A stretch of 64,000 nt of DNA from Gammaproteobacteria bacterium (GTDB lineage Bacteria > Pseudomonadota > Gammaproteobacteria > SZUA-229). This document shows positions 50,652 to 60,963 of the stretch, one piece after another. The position numbers were made by a program, and so were the translations under genes. The notes beneath the pieces were generated by a model. It saw only the letters and a program-made list of their open reading frames with translations. It did no database searches and was not told the origin of the DNA. Numbering within the stretch: the stretch's first letter is position 1; every line of letters begins with the position of its first letter. The stretch lies in contig JAGXGK010000015.1 in the NCBI GenBank assembly GCA_024636785.1, forward strand, positions 140,349 to 204,348. Direction: 5' to 3'.

Positions 50652-51872
50652 ATGAGCGACAAAAAAGACAGTATTGATTATTCCAGCATGCCCGATGAGC
50701 GCGGGCACTTCGGCGTGTATGGCGGCTGCTTTGCCTCGGAAACGCTGATGCAGGCACTCGATGAGCTTAAAGAGGCTTATCACAGTTCGATGAGCGACGC
50801 CGATTTTCAGGCGCAGTTTGATGCCGATCTGGCGCACTATGTTGGTCGCCCCAGCCCGCTGTATCACGCCGAACGCCTGTCCAGAGAGACCGGCGGTGCG
50901 CAAATTTATCTCAAGCGCGAAGACCTCAATCACACCGGCGCGCACAAAATCAATAACACCATCGGCCAGGCCCTGCTGGCCAAGGCCATGGGCAAAAAGC
51001 GCGTCATTGCTGAAACCGGTGCCGGTCAGCATGGCGTGGCCACCGCGACGGTCGCGGCCCGCTTTGGCATGGAGTGCGTGGTTTACATGGGCGCCGAAGA
51101 CATCGTGCGTCAGGCACCCAATGTCTATCGCATGAAGTTGCTGGGTGCCACGGTTGTGCCGGTGACCTCGGGTTCAAAAACGCTGAAAGATGCGCTCAAC
51201 GAAGCCATGCGCGACTGGGTCACCAATGTTGACGACACTTTTTATATTATCGGCACGGTGGCCGGGCCGCATCCTTATCCGGCCATGGTGCGCGATTTTC
51301 AGGCCATCATCGGTCGCGAAGCCCGCGAGCAGATACAGCAACAAACCGGGCGACTACCCGATGCGCTGGTGGCCTGTATCGGTGGCGGCTCAAACGCCAT
51401 CGGCCTGTTCCACCCCTTTCTGGCGGATGAGTCGGTGCAAATGTACGGCGTCGAAGCGGCGGGTGAGGGCATCGAAACCGGCCATCATGCCGCACCTTTA
51501 TGTGCCGGCAAACCGGGCGTGCTGCACGGCAACCGCACCTATCTGATGGAAGACGCCGACGGCCAGATCATCGAAACCCATTCGGTCTCCGCCGGTCTGG
51601 ATTACCCCGGCGTCGGCCCCGAGCACGCCTGGCTGAAAGACATCGGCCGCGTCAATTACGATTCGGTGACCGACGAAGAGGCGCTGAAAGCCTTTCATCA
51701 GCTAACCCGTATCGAAGGTATCATTCCGGCGCTGGAATCCAGTCACGCCGTGGCCTATGGCATCAAGCTGGCGGCGCGGATGTCGCCGCAACAAACCATC
51801 ATCGTTAATTTATCGGGACGCGGCGACAAGGACATCAATACCGTCGCTGGGCTGGAAGGTATTGAACTATGA
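50652..51872 (+). CDS. trpB: Tryptophan synthase beta subunit
   Basis: [60 protein letters not shown]. Confidence 0.98.
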   Translation: MSDKKDSIDYSSMPDERGHFGVYGGCFASETLMQALDELKEAYHSSMSDADFQAQFDADLAHYVGRPSPLYHAERLSRETGGAQIYLKREDLNHTGAHKINNTIGQALLAKAMGKKRVIAETGAGQHGVATATVAARFGMECVVYMGAEDIVRQAPNVYRMKLLGATVVPVTSGSKTLKDALNEAMRDWVTNVDDTFYIIGTVAGPHPYPAMVRDFQAIIGREAREQIQQQTGRLPDALVACIGGGSNAIGLFHPFLADESVQMYGVEAAGEGIETGHHAAPLCAGKPGVLHGNRTYLMEDADGQIIETHSVSAGLDYPGVGPEHAWLKDIGRVNYDSVTDEEALKAFHQLTRIEGIIPALESSHAVAYGIKLAARMSPQQTIIVNLSGRGDKDINTVAGLEGIEL

Positions 51873-52699
51873 GTCGTCTGCAAGCCTGTTTTGAACGTCT
51901 GAGTGCAGACTCCAGAAAAGCCCTGATTCCCTATGTGATGACCGCCGATCCGGCCCCTGAAGTGACTCTGCCGCTGATGCATGCGATGGTGGCAGCGGGC
52001 GCTGATATCATCGAACTGGGCGCGCCGTTCTCCGATCCCATGGCCGACGGCCCGGTGATACAGGCGGCCGCCGAGCGTTCGCTGGCATTTCATACCAGCC
52101 TGCACAGTGTCTTTGAAACGGCCCGGCAGTTTCGCCAAACCGATACGCAGACACCCATCGTCTTAATGGGCTACCTCAATCCTGTCGAAGTGATGGGCTA
52201 CGAAGCCTTTGCCCGACAGGCCGCTGAAAACGGCATCGATGGTGTCATCACCGTCGATATGCCGCCGGAAGAGGCTGATGAATATGTCGCTGCCCTGCGC
52301 GCCCATCAGCTCGATCCGATTTTCCTGATCGCCCCGACCACCACCGAAGCGCGCATGGAAAAAATCGCCGCCGTGGCCAGCGGCTTTGTCTACTATGTGT
52401 CATTGAAAGGCGTCACCGGTGCCGCCACCCTGGATGTGGCGGGCGTAACTGAGCGGCTGGCGCTGATTCGCAAGCACATTGATCTGCCCATCGGCGTCGG
52501 TTTCGGCATCAGCAATGCCGAAACCGCCGCCAGCGTTTCGCACTGTGCCGATGCAGTGATTGTCGGCAGCGCCATTGTCAATAAAATGGCCGCACAAAAA
52601 GACAATAAGTCTGAACAAACGGCTACAATTGCGAGAAATGTAACAGCTTTGTTACAATCCATGCGTGTAGCGATGGACAGCAACCGAACAAAAGTATAA
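51869..52699 (+). CDS. trpA: Tryptophan synthase alpha subunit
   Basis: [57 protein letters not shown]. Confidence 0.97.
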   Translation: MSRLQACFERLSADSRKALIPYVMTADPAPEVTLPLMHAMVAAGADIIELGAPFSDPMADGPVIQAAAERSLAFHTSLHSVFETARQFRQTDTQTPIVLMGYLNPVEVMGYEAFARQAAENGIDGVITVDMPPEEADEYVAALRAHQLDPIFLIAPTTTEARMEKIAAVASGFVYYVSLKGVTGAATLDVAGVTERLALIRKHIDLPIGVGFGISNAETAASVSHCADAVIVGSAIVNKMAAQKDNKSEQTATIARNVTALLQSMRVAMDSNRTKV

Positions 52700-52746
52700 T
52701 TTGCCTGCAAGGGCCGCAATCGGGTGACCATGAGAGGACCCAACAC

Positions 52747-53619
52747 ATGAGCTGGTTTGAAAAATTAATGCCGTCACGAATTCGTACCGAAGTGACGAAT
52801 AAAGGCACCGTGCCCGAAGGGCTGTGGACCAAATGTACCTCATGCAGCGCCGTGCTATACCGTGCCGAGTTAGAGCGTAATCAGGATGTCTGTCCCAAGT
52901 GTAATCAGCACATGCGCATTTTCGGACGTCGTCGGCTGGATCTGTTTCTGGATGAATCGCCGCGCGAAGAGATCGCCAATAATCTCATGCCCATTGATAA
53001 GTACAAGTTCAAGGATTCTAAAAAATATAAAGACCGCCTTCTGATCGCGCAGAAAAACACCGGTGAAAAAGATGCGCTGATTACCATGAAAGGCAAGGTG
53101 AAAGGTGTCGAGGTGGTTGCGGCGGCTTTCGATTTCCGTTTTATGGGCGGCTCCATGGGCTCGGTCGTCGGTGAGAAATTTGTCCGCGCCGTGAATGTGT
53201 CGCTGGCGGAAAACATCCCCTTCATCTGCTTTTCCGCTTCGGGCGGTGCACGTATGCAGGAAGCGTTGCATTCGCTGATGCAGATGGCGAAAACCAGCGC
53301 GGTACTGGCCAAACTGGCGAAGCAGAGAGTGCCCTATATTTCCGTACTCACCGACCCGACTATGGGCGGTGTCTCGGCGAGCTTCGCCATGCTGGGCGAT
53401 GTCAATATTGCTGAACCCAAGGCCCTGATCGGTTTTGCCGGTCCGCGCGTAATCGAGCAGACCGTGCGTGAACAGTTGCCGGAAGGCTTCCAGCGCAGCG
53501 AGTTTCTGCTGGATCATGGCGCGATTGATATGATCGTCGATCGCCGCGACCTGCGTGATCGCATCGCCAGTCTGTGTCTTATGCTATCAAACCGCCCCGC
53601 CACTCAGTCTATTAGCTAG
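52747..53619 (+). CDS. accD: Acetyl-CoA carboxylase carboxyltransferase beta subunit
   Basis: [15 protein letters not shown]; CxxC...CxxC zinc ribbon ([12 protein letters not shown]...[11 protein letters not shown]); [28 protein letters not shown]. Confidence 0.97.
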   Translation: MSWFEKLMPSRIRTEVTNKGTVPEGLWTKCTSCSAVLYRAELERNQDVCPKCNQHMRIFGRRRLDLFLDESPREEIANNLMPIDKYKFKDSKKYKDRLLIAQKNTGEKDALITMKGKVKGVEVVAAAFDFRFMGGSMGSVVGEKFVRAVNVSLAENIPFICFSASGGARMQEALHSLMQMAKTSAVLAKLAKQRVPYISVLTDPTMGGVSASFAMLGDVNIAEPKALIGFAGPRVIEQTVREQLPEGFQRSEFLLDHGAIDMIVDRRDLRDRIASLCLMLSNRPATQSIS

Positions 53620-53853
53620 GAGCCTGACAGAGGATAGACAGTCTTACTGCGGAACTGCGATTTTGGTCATATTTCCCGATCATTATATTCCGGGCTTCCT
53701 GCCCTCCACCCTGCGGGCCGGTCTGACGACCGTTCCCCTGAACTCCCGGCTCAGTGGTCGTTAAATAGCGCAACTATTCGCCTCAAATGATCGAAAAATC
53801 TGACTCAAAATCACCGCTCCTCGCTACAGACGCTATTCTCGGTCAGGCTCCTA
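53617..53853. mobile_element. MITE-like element (~237 bp) with short terminal inverted repeats, abutting accD
   Basis: Left TAGGAGCCTGACAGAGGATAG vs reverse complement of right end TAGGAGCCTGACCGAGAATAG (19/21). Confidence 0.65.
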
Positions 53854-53983
53854 TGCCCGGTTCACTTTCGCATCGTCGCTACGATGTGAAAGTGAGTCAA
53901 AAACCGCTGATTTCGTCTCCTTCTATTATCGATCTTCCACCCTTTTATGATTTCCTCTGCGACCTCTGCGCTAAAACGCCGTT

Positions 53984-55330
53984 ATGAGATTTAACAGCCT
54001 CAACGCCTGGCTGGAATGGCAGGCAACGCTTAATCCGGTCGAAATCGATCTGGGTCTGGAGCGTGTGGTCGAGGTTATGCAGCGCATGGGACTGGCGCGC
54101 GAATTTACCTGCCCACTGATTATGGTCGCGGGCACCAATGGCAAAGGTTCGGTGGTGAGCCTGCTGGCAGCGATGGCCCGCACTGCGGGTCTAAAGGTGG
54201 GCTGTTATACCTCGCCGCACATTATCAGTTATAACGAACGCATCACGCTCGACGGTGAAAATATCAATGATGACCGTTTATGTCAGGCGTTCGAGCGCAT
54301 CGATCAGGCTCGGGGTGAAGTCACGCTGACCTATTTTGAATTCGGTACCCTGGCGGCGATTGATATTTTCATGCACGCCGACATTGATCTGGTGATTATG
54401 GAGGTCGGTCTGGGCGGCAGGCTGGATGCGGTGAATGTCATGGAGCCGGATGTTTCGGTAATCACCTCGATTGCGCTGGATCACACCGACTGGCTGGGCG
54501 ATAACCGCGAAGCCATTGCCCTGGAAAAGGCCGGTATCATGCGCGCGCAGAAACCGGTGATCTGCGGCGAGAGCGACGCCCCGGCAACACTGCTGGAGGC
54601 GGCAGCGCAAAAATCAGCACAGCTATTTCAGCTGGGAGAACATTACCGGATCGAAGCTTCATCGCCCGATAGCTGGAACCTGATCAGCCCGCTGGGTGAT
54701 ATTCACGATCTACCCGCACCCGCGCTGCACGGTGAATTTCAGCTCGGCAATGCCGCCACCGCGATTCTGGCGCTACAGGCGATGGCATCAAGAGTGGCAT
54801 CAAAGCTGACCATCACCCCGGCAGACATGCGCCGGGGTTTGCAGCAAGCGCGCCTGCGCGGCCGCTTTGAAACCCTGCACCGGCAGCCGCAGGTGATTGT
54901 CGATGTTGCGCACAATCCGCACGCCGTGGCCTCGCTGGTCGCGCAGTTGCAGACGCAGCGCATCGAAGGCTCGACTCGTATCGTGCTGGCCATGCTGGCG
55001 GACAAACCTGTCAATGAGGTGATTGAATTGCTACTGCCGATTGCCGACGACTGGTATTGTGCGGGTCTGGAAGAAAATCCCAGGGGCTTACCGGCTGCAA
55101 CCATGGCCGGAAAGATCAGGCAAAAATTAAACAGCTCTGCGCGGCTTACTCAGCCGCCCGCTGATGTTAAACTTTGCGCTGAGTTAACGGTGCAAGCCGC
55201 CATTGAAGCGGCTCTACGCGATGCAAAACCTGAGGATAGAATTATTATCCTGGGCTCTTTTTACACAGTCGCTGCAGCGATAGATTATTTCTCCCGAATG
55301 GCAATGCTAAATCATCAAGCTGAATCATAA
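53984..55330 (+). CDS. folC: Bifunctional folylpolyglutamate/dihydrofolate synthase
   Basis: VAGTNGKGSVVSLLAAMARTAGLKVGCYTSPHIISYNERI; VGLGGRLDAVNV; DHTDWLGDN. Confidence 0.97.
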   Translation: MRFNSLNAWLEWQATLNPVEIDLGLERVVEVMQRMGLAREFTCPLIMVAGTNGKGSVVSLLAAMARTAGLKVGCYTSPHIISYNERITLDGENINDDRLCQAFERIDQARGEVTLTYFEFGTLAAIDIFMHADIDLVIMEVGLGGRLDAVNVMEPDVSVITSIALDHTDWLGDNREAIALEKAGIMRAQKPVICGESDAPATLLEAAAQKSAQLFQLGEHYRIEASSPDSWNLISPLGDIHDLPAPALHGEFQLGNAATAILALQAMASRVASKLTITPADMRRGLQQARLRGRFETLHRQPQVIVDVAHNPHAVASLVAQLQTQRIEGSTRIVLAMLADKPVNEVIELLLPIADDWYCAGLEENPRGLPAATMAGKIRQKLNSSARLTQPPADVKLCAELTVQAAIEAALRDAKPEDRIIILGSFYTVAAAIDYFSRMAMLNHQAES

Positions 55331-55338
55331 TTAGGAAT

Positions 55339-55821
55339 ATGGATAAAATACTTCAACAACGTCTGGTAGGTGCCGTGGTGCTGGTGGCACTGGGCGTCAT
55401 TCTGCTTCCGGCGTTACTGGACGGCAATGGTTATAGTTCACGCCATGACCGTAACATACAGATTCCCGCCAAACCTCAGTTCACCATCGTCGAAGAGGAG
55501 AAGCTCGAGCCTGCGGTGATACCAACCCCGATGGATGCGAGACGGGAAACGCTGGATCTGGCCAGTGAGGGTCCGCCCGAGCCGATCCAGTCCTGGACAT
55601 TACAGGTTGGCACCTTCAGTCAGGAAGACAATGCTCTGGCCTTCCGTACCACTCTGCGCAAACAGGGCTATACCGCTTATCTCGAAAGTAGCCGCAGCAA
55701 CGGAGAGAAAAGTTACCGGGTCTTTATCGGCCCCGAGCTGGAAATAGCTCAGCTGGAAAAAATCAAGGCGAAGCTTAAGGCTGAAAAAAACATTGATGCC
55801 TTCATGCTCCGCCATCCCTGA
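55339..55821 (+). CDS. SPOR-domain protein (DedD-like)
   Basis: N-terminal TM; WTLQVGTFSQEDNALAFRTTLRKQGYTAYLES...YRVFIGPE. Confidence 0.88.
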   Translation: MDKILQQRLVGAVVLVALGVILLPALLDGNGYSSRHDRNIQIPAKPQFTIVEEEKLEPAVIPTPMDARRETLDLASEGPPEPIQSWTLQVGTFSQEDNALAFRTTLRKQGYTAYLESSRSNGEKSYRVFIGPELEIAQLEKIKAKLKAEKNIDAFMLRHP

Positions 55822-55934
55822 AAAATCATCGCTGACAATCACACCTATGCAAGCTAAGGCAGAGCGTTTTTTGAGTATATTCAGCTTATTCATATGCGTA
55901 TAATGAGCCTCTTTCCAGGAGACACCAGAGCACC

Positions 55935-56429
55935 ATGACCGTTGTTGATGTGATCATCCTTTTCGTGATCTTTCTGTCGGCGCTATTCAGTTTGATGCGC
56001 GGCTTTGTCAAAGAGGCCATATCGCTCACCACCTGGCTGATGGCGATCTGGATATCCGCCACTTTTGCGCCCCGTCTGGCCGCGCTTCTGCCCGTGGACA
56101 TCGAATCCGAAGCGGTGCGTCTGGCGCTGGGTTTTGGTCTGTTATTTATACTTACGCTGATGTTCGGTGCGCTGGTGAATTTCATCGTCGCCCAATTTGT
56201 AAAAAAGACAGGGCTGTCGGGCGCTGATCGTATCTTCGGCGTGCTCTTTGGTTTTCTGCGCGGTATATTAATTATCCTGGTCTTTGTAGTGGTCGGCAGC
56301 ATGACGCCACTGCCCGAACAGGACTGGTGGCAGTCATCGGATTTGCTGGGACGCTTTGAAAAACTCACCCTTATGTTAAAACCCTATTTTCCGGAAAATA
56401 TATTATCTTCCGGAGGGACGATAAAATAA
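55935..56429 (+). CDS. cvpA: CvpA family protein
   Basis: [35 protein letters not shown]; directly upstream of purF. Confidence 0.94.
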   Translation: MTVVDVIILFVIFLSALFSLMRGFVKEAISLTTWLMAIWISATFAPRLAALLPVDIESEAVRLALGFGLLFILTLMFGALVNFIVAQFVKKTGLSGADRIFGVLFGFLRGILIILVFVVVGSMTPLPEQDWWQSSDLLGRFEKLTLMLKPYFPENILSSGGTIK

Positions 56430-56431
56430 TT

Positions 56432-57934
56432 ATGTGTGGTATCGCTGGTATCGTTAGTCATTCACCGGTCAATATTGATCTGTACGAATCCCTGTCTGTT
56501 TTGCAGCATCGAGGTCAGGATGCCGCCGGCATCGTCACCTGTGATCAGGGCCGCTTTTACATGCGCAAAGCAAACGGTCTGGTGCGTGATGTTTTCTACA
56601 GTCAGCACATCAAAAAGCTGATCGGTAACATGGGTATCGCGCATGTGCGTTATCCCACCGCCGGCTGTTCATCCTCGCTGGAGGCGCAGCCCTTTTACGT
56701 TAACTCCCCGTACGGCATTGCCCTGGCGCACAACGGTAATCTCACCAATACCGAAGCGCTAAAAGAAGAGCTGTTCATGGAAGATCTGCGCCACCTCAAT
56801 ACTGAATCTGACACCGAAGCGCTGCTCAATGTGTTCGCACATGAACTGGCCACTCTGGCCAGACCGGCTTTTGATCGCGATGCAATTTTCAAGGCCGTCT
56901 CCGCCGTGCACCGTCGTTGCCGGGGCGGCTACGCCGTCATCGCCATGATCGTAGGCAAGGGCATACTGGCCTTTCGTGATCCTAACGGCATTCGCCCGGT
57001 CGTATACGGCAAGCGTGAAACTAAAGCCGGTGTGGAATATATGGTGGCCTCCGAAAGCGTGGCCTTGCAGGCACAGGGTTTTGAGCTGGTACGCGATCTG
57101 GCACCGGGTGAAGCCGTCTTCATTGACCAGGACTGCCAGTTATACAGCCAGCAATGCGCCGAAAATCCCAAGCTGGTGCCGTGCATTTTTGAGTATGTCT
57201 ATTTCGCCCGGCCCGATTCCATTATTGATAACGTCTCGGTCTACAAGGCGCGTTTGCGCATGGGTAAAACGCTGGTGCAAAAAATCCTGCGTGAGCGCCC
57301 CGATCACGACATCGATGTGGTCATTCCTATTCCCGATACCAGTCGCAGCACCGCGCTGGAAGTGGCCTATCACCTTAATGTGAAATACCGCGAAGGCTTC
57401 ATTAAAAATCGCTACATTGGCCGTACCTTCATCATGCCGGGCCAGCAGGAGCGCAAGAAATCCGTGCGCCAGAAACTCAACCCCATCGGTCTGGAATTCT
57501 CGGGCAAAAACGTATTGCTGGTCGATGATTCAATTGTGCGTGGCACCACCTCCAAACAGATTATTCAGATGGCACGCGAAGCGGGCGCGAAAAAAGTTTA
57601 TATGGCCTCAGCAGCGCCACCGGTGCGTTACCCCAATGTCTATGGCATCGACATGCCGGCACCGGAAGAGTTTGTCGCCCATAACCGCACCGTGGAAGAA
57701 ATCGGCGAACTGATCGGTGCCGACTGGCTGATTTATCAGGATCTGGAAGACCTGGTGGCAGCGGTCAACAAAGGCAATAAAACGCTTAGTGAATTTGACT
57801 GCTCCTGCTTTGATGGCAAGTACATCACCAATGATATTGACAGTAAATATTTCCGCCGACTACAGGACAAACGCAACGACGCCGCAAAACAGGATGTGGA
57901 AGACAGAAGTGCGTCTGAAACTGTCGAGCTGTGA
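56432..57934 (+). CDS. purF: Amidophosphoribosyltransferase
   Basis: [36 protein letters not shown] (Cys2 nucleophile); [49 protein letters not shown]. Confidence 0.98.
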   Translation: MCGIAGIVSHSPVNIDLYESLSVLQHRGQDAAGIVTCDQGRFYMRKANGLVRDVFYSQHIKKLIGNMGIAHVRYPTAGCSSSLEAQPFYVNSPYGIALAHNGNLTNTEALKEELFMEDLRHLNTESDTEALLNVFAHELATLARPAFDRDAIFKAVSAVHRRCRGGYAVIAMIVGKGILAFRDPNGIRPVVYGKRETKAGVEYMVASESVALQAQGFELVRDLAPGEAVFIDQDCQLYSQQCAENPKLVPCIFEYVYFARPDSIIDNVSVYKARLRMGKTLVQKILRERPDHDIDVVIPIPDTSRSTALEVAYHLNVKYREGFIKNRYIGRTFIMPGQQERKKSVRQKLNPIGLEFSGKNVLLVDDSIVRGTTSKQIIQMAREAGAKKVYMASAAPPVRYPNVYGIDMPAPEEFVAHNRTVEEIGELIGADWLIYQDLEDLVAAVNKGNKTLSEFDCSCFDGKYITNDIDSKYFRRLQDKRNDAAKQDVEDRSASETVEL

Positions 57935-57949
57935 GATTCTCGAATGAGC

Positions 57950-58135
57950 GCAGATGAAATGAAAAATCTTTAAAAATGTCCGCGAAGGACGCGAAAAAAA
58001 CAAAAGCATATATGGTTTATGCGCCGCAGGCGCACAGGTCGGCATTGCTTTTATCCGCGTTCATCTGCGTTCATCTGTGGACTAATTAATTTTTTGACCT
58101 TTTCGCGTTTTTCGCGGACAATGTGTTTTCTATCC
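57950..58135. repeat. Intergenic repeat of the CGCGAAGGACGCGAAAAA / TCTGCGTTCATCTGTGG type
   Basis: tgtccgcgaaggacgcgaaaaaaac on the left; ccgcgttcatctgcgttcatctgtggac and ttttcgcgtttttcgcggaca on the right. Confidence 0.65.
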
Positions 58136-58157
58136 GTAGTGTTCCAATAATCAAAAC

Positions 58158-58493
58158 TCATTCCTGCACAATTCTAATTTCTGTTTCAGCCGTTAACTTG
58201 TCGATTAAAAACAGCATTTCACCATAAGCGTTGACCAGCATGGGGTCATCACCGCAGCCGCAACAGATCACAATCTCGGTAAAGAAAATACCCGCCAGCA
58301 CCTGAATGTGCCCGTCCTGATCAGTCACCCGTAATATGGTGGCTGTTATTGCTTCATCGCTGACGTAGCCGCCCTGGTTAGTGGCGCTCTCCAACGGCAA
58401 CAATTTCCGCTCGCACTGTTCAATCGCCGCTTTTACCCGGCGCGAGAATTCTTTTGAAGGGTAATGGCTGAGGCATTGTGAAAAATCAATCAT
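58158..58493 (-). CDS. Hypothetical protein
   Basis: MIDFSQCLSHYPSKEFSRRVKAAIEQCERKLLPLESATNQGGYVSDEAITATILRVTDQDGHIQVLAGIFFTEIVICCGCGDDP; coherent protein, no competing ORF. Confidence 0.65.
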   Translation of the reverse strand: MIDFSQCLSHYPSKEFSRRVKAAIEQCERKLLPLESATNQGGYVSDEAITATILRVTDQDGHIQVLAGIFFTEIVICCGCGDDPMLVNAYGEMLFLIDKLTAETEIRIVQE

Positions 58494-58531
58494 AATAATG
58501 TGGACAGTGTTATAGCTTTTATGGAGTGACC

Positions 58532-58697
58532 AGGAGGCTGTCGGGCTTAGGGGGGATTGAAGCGAGGGAGTGGGAGAGTGAGCACACTATTCCCGATTTT
58601 GAGGCGCATAGTTATTCTACGCAACGAAAAATCAGGGAGATTTGGGTCGCTCTCCCGCTTCCGCAGCCAATTCATCCTAAATCCGACGGCCTCCTGG
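58532..58697. mobile_element. MITE-like palindromic element, 166 bp, ~50-bp terminal inverted repeats
   Basis: Left CCAGGAGGCTGTCGGGCTTAGGGGGGATTGAAGCGAGGGAGTGGGAGAGTGA vs reverse complement of right end CCAGGAGGCCGTCGGATTTAGGATGAATTGGCTGCGGAAGCGGGAGAGCGA. Confidence 0.8.
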
Positions 58698-58763
58698 CAT
58701 TGATTAACGGGCTGACTATGTAATACTAATCGCCCGCAGGATTTTTAACTTACAGGCAGAACC

Positions 58764-59246
58764 ATGAACTCCATACATATTAGCATCAAAGACCAGTTAT
58801 TAACCCTGCGAGATGAAGCCGGGCAGGAGCTGCACCGCTATCCGGTCTCAACCTCAAAGTATGGCACCGGTGCACGCAATGACAGTAATCAGACGCCATT
58901 AGGGCTGCATCGCATCAAGGATAAAATTGGCGGTGCCATGCCGGTCAACGAAGTCTTCATCGGCCGCATGCCGCACGGCAATCTGGAAGAGTGTATCGAG
59001 GCCGGGGTCGAGCTGCCCGAGGACGTTATCACCAGCCGCATCATGTGGCTGGAGGGCATGGAGCCGGGCAGAAATCAGGGCGGATATGTAGACAGTTATC
59101 AGCGATACATATACATTCACGGTACCAGCGACGAAGACAGCATCGGCACACCGGCATCGATAGGCTGCATCCGCATGCTGAATAAAGATGTGGTGGAACT
59201 GTTCAGGCTGGTTGAGCCGGGTACTGAAGTGATGATTGAGGAATAA
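58764..59246 (+). CDS. L,D-transpeptidase (YkuD)
   Basis: YPVSTSKYGTGARNDSNQTPLGLHRIKDKIGG; RYIYIHGTSDEDSIGTPASIGCIRMLNKDVVELFRLV (HGT...SIGCIRM). Confidence 0.93.
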   Translation: MNSIHISIKDQLLTLRDEAGQELHRYPVSTSKYGTGARNDSNQTPLGLHRIKDKIGGAMPVNEVFIGRMPHGNLEECIEAGVELPEDVITSRIMWLEGMEPGRNQGGYVDSYQRYIYIHGTSDEDSIGTPASIGCIRMLNKDVVELFRLVEPGTEVMIEE

Positions 59247-59250
59247 AAAA

Positions 59251-60435
59251 ATGAGCGATTATGTAGACGACGGCAATGACGGCTTTGCCACACGCGCGGT
59301 GCGTGCCGGGCAGGTGCGCACGCATGAAGGCGAACACGGCGAACCCATCTTCCCGACTTCGAGTTTTGTTTTCGCCTCCGCCGCCGAAGCCGCCGCCCGT
59401 TTCTCCGGTGAACAGCCGGGCAACATCTATTCGCGCTTCACCAATCCCACCGTGCGCACGTTTGAAGAGCGCCTGGCCTCGCTGGAAGGTGCTGAACGCT
59501 GCGTCGCCACCGCCTCGGGCATGTCGGCGATCACCAGCACCTTTCTCGGCCTGTTGAGCGCGGGCGATCACATCGTCTCTTCGCGCAGCATCTTTGGCAC
59601 CACCACGGTTCTGTTCACCAGCTTCATGGCCAAACTCGGCATCGCCACCACCTTTGTCGATCTGCCCGACCTCAATGCCTGGGAAACAGCGATCACGCCC
59701 AAAACCAGATTGCTGTTTCTGGAAACCCCCTCCAACCCGTTACTCGATCTGGTGGATATCAAAGCGCTCGCTGAAATCGCGCACCGCAAAGACTGTCTGC
59801 TGGTGGTCGATAACTGCCTGTGCACCCCCGCGCTGCAACAACCGCTGGCACTGGGTGCCGACATCATTATTCACTCCGCCACCAAATACATCGACGGCCA
59901 GGGTCGCTGCATGGGTGGCGCAGTCTGCGGCACGCATGAAATAGTCGGCGGCGGCGTCTACGGATTTTTGCGCTCCGCCGGTCCCACCATGAGCGCGTTC
60001 AACGCCTGGGTGTTTTTAAAAGGGCTGGAAACACTGCAACTGCGCATGAAAGCCCATTGCGAAAATGCACAGGCACTGGCCGAATGGCTGGAACAGCAGC
60101 CCAACGTGAAACGAGTCTATTATCCCGGTCTGCCCAGCCATTCTCAGCACATGCTGGCCAAACGCCAGCAGAGCGGTTTCGGTGGTCTGGTCTCCTTTGA
60201 ATTAAACGGTGGCAAGGAAGAGGGCTGGAAGTTGATCGATGCCACGAAGATGGTTTCCATCACCGCTAATCTGGGCGACACCAAAACCACGATCACGCAT
60301 CCGGCCACGACCACGCATGGGCGGTTAACACCCGAACAAAAACAGGAAGCGGGGATTTCAGATGCTTTGATTCGAGTCGCTGTGGGGCTGGAGGATATTG
60401 AGGATATTAAGGCGGATTTAGCGAGAGGCATGTAA
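59251..60435 (+). CDS. metZ: O-succinylhomoserine sulfhydrylase
   Basis: Cys/Met PLP family: DDGNDGFATRAVRAGQVRTHEGEHGEPIFPTSSFVFASAAEAAARFSGE; HSATKYIDGQGRCMGGAVCG. Confidence 0.94.
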   Translation: MSDYVDDGNDGFATRAVRAGQVRTHEGEHGEPIFPTSSFVFASAAEAAARFSGEQPGNIYSRFTNPTVRTFEERLASLEGAERCVATASGMSAITSTFLGLLSAGDHIVSSRSIFGTTTVLFTSFMAKLGIATTFVDLPDLNAWETAITPKTRLLFLETPSNPLLDLVDIKALAEIAHRKDCLLVVDNCLCTPALQQPLALGADIIIHSATKYIDGQGRCMGGAVCGTHEIVGGGVYGFLRSAGPTMSAFNAWVFLKGLETLQLRMKAHCENAQALAEWLEQQPNVKRVYYPGLPSHSQHMLAKRQQSGFGGLVSFELNGGKEEGWKLIDATKMVSITANLGDTKTTITHPATTTHGRLTPEQKQEAGISDALIRVAVGLEDIEDIKADLARGM

Positions 60436-60600
60436 TTTTATTCGTCATGCCGGCGGCATGCTTTTGGCCGGAGTAGTGGTGCATGGATGCACCGTTATCG
60501 AATCTAAGGATGAAATCTACATTTGGGCTTTTGTAAAATACCAAGCCTTCTTCATAACTCATAACTTTGTGGGTAGTGGGTATTCGCACCCACGGGCGAG

Positions 60601-60634
60601 GTACTTTCTTTGTCAACAGCGACAAAGAAAGTAC
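60601..60634. repeat. Perfect 14-bp stem, 6-nt loop hairpin
   Basis: GTACTTTCTTTGTC-AACAGC-GACAAAGAAAGTAC. Confidence 0.95.
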
Positions 60635-60685
60635 CCAAAGAAAACGCCGCCAAACACCTTGCCCCCAGAAAAGCGCTGGGGGTTC

Positions 60686-60793
60686 CCGAGCACTTCAACG
60701 TTGCCAACGGGTCGGCCTGACTCGCATCCATGCTCGACAGGCCTCACTTTGCCATCCATGGCAAAGTGACCCTACCAACGTTGAAGTGCTCGG
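60686..60793. repeat. 18-bp perfect inverted repeat enclosing a smaller palindrome
   Basis: CCGAGCACTTCAACGTTG (60686-60703) / CAACGTTGAAGTGCTCGG (60776-60793); internal CACTTTGCCATCCATGGCAAAGTG. Confidence 0.93.
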
Positions 60794-60963
60794 CAAGGTG
60801 AATGGGGATTTTAAAAACGCTTTTCTATTTCATGCTAGCGCATGAAGAGAAACACGGTGTAATGCTCTGCGTTTATTGTGCTCTACGTGCTATTATATTT
60901 AACAATTGACTATATTAGCAGTAAAAGTTAGTTTACATTTTCTTATAGGGTAAAAATACTGAA

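Noticed and set aside
49672-50757. 361-aa minus-strand ORF
   Set aside because: Lies antisense to truA, trpF and trpB, all clearly real on the plus strand.
60567-60845. 92-aa ORF in the metZ-ATPase spacer
   Set aside because: Composed almost entirely of the palindromic repeats; no protein-like conservation.
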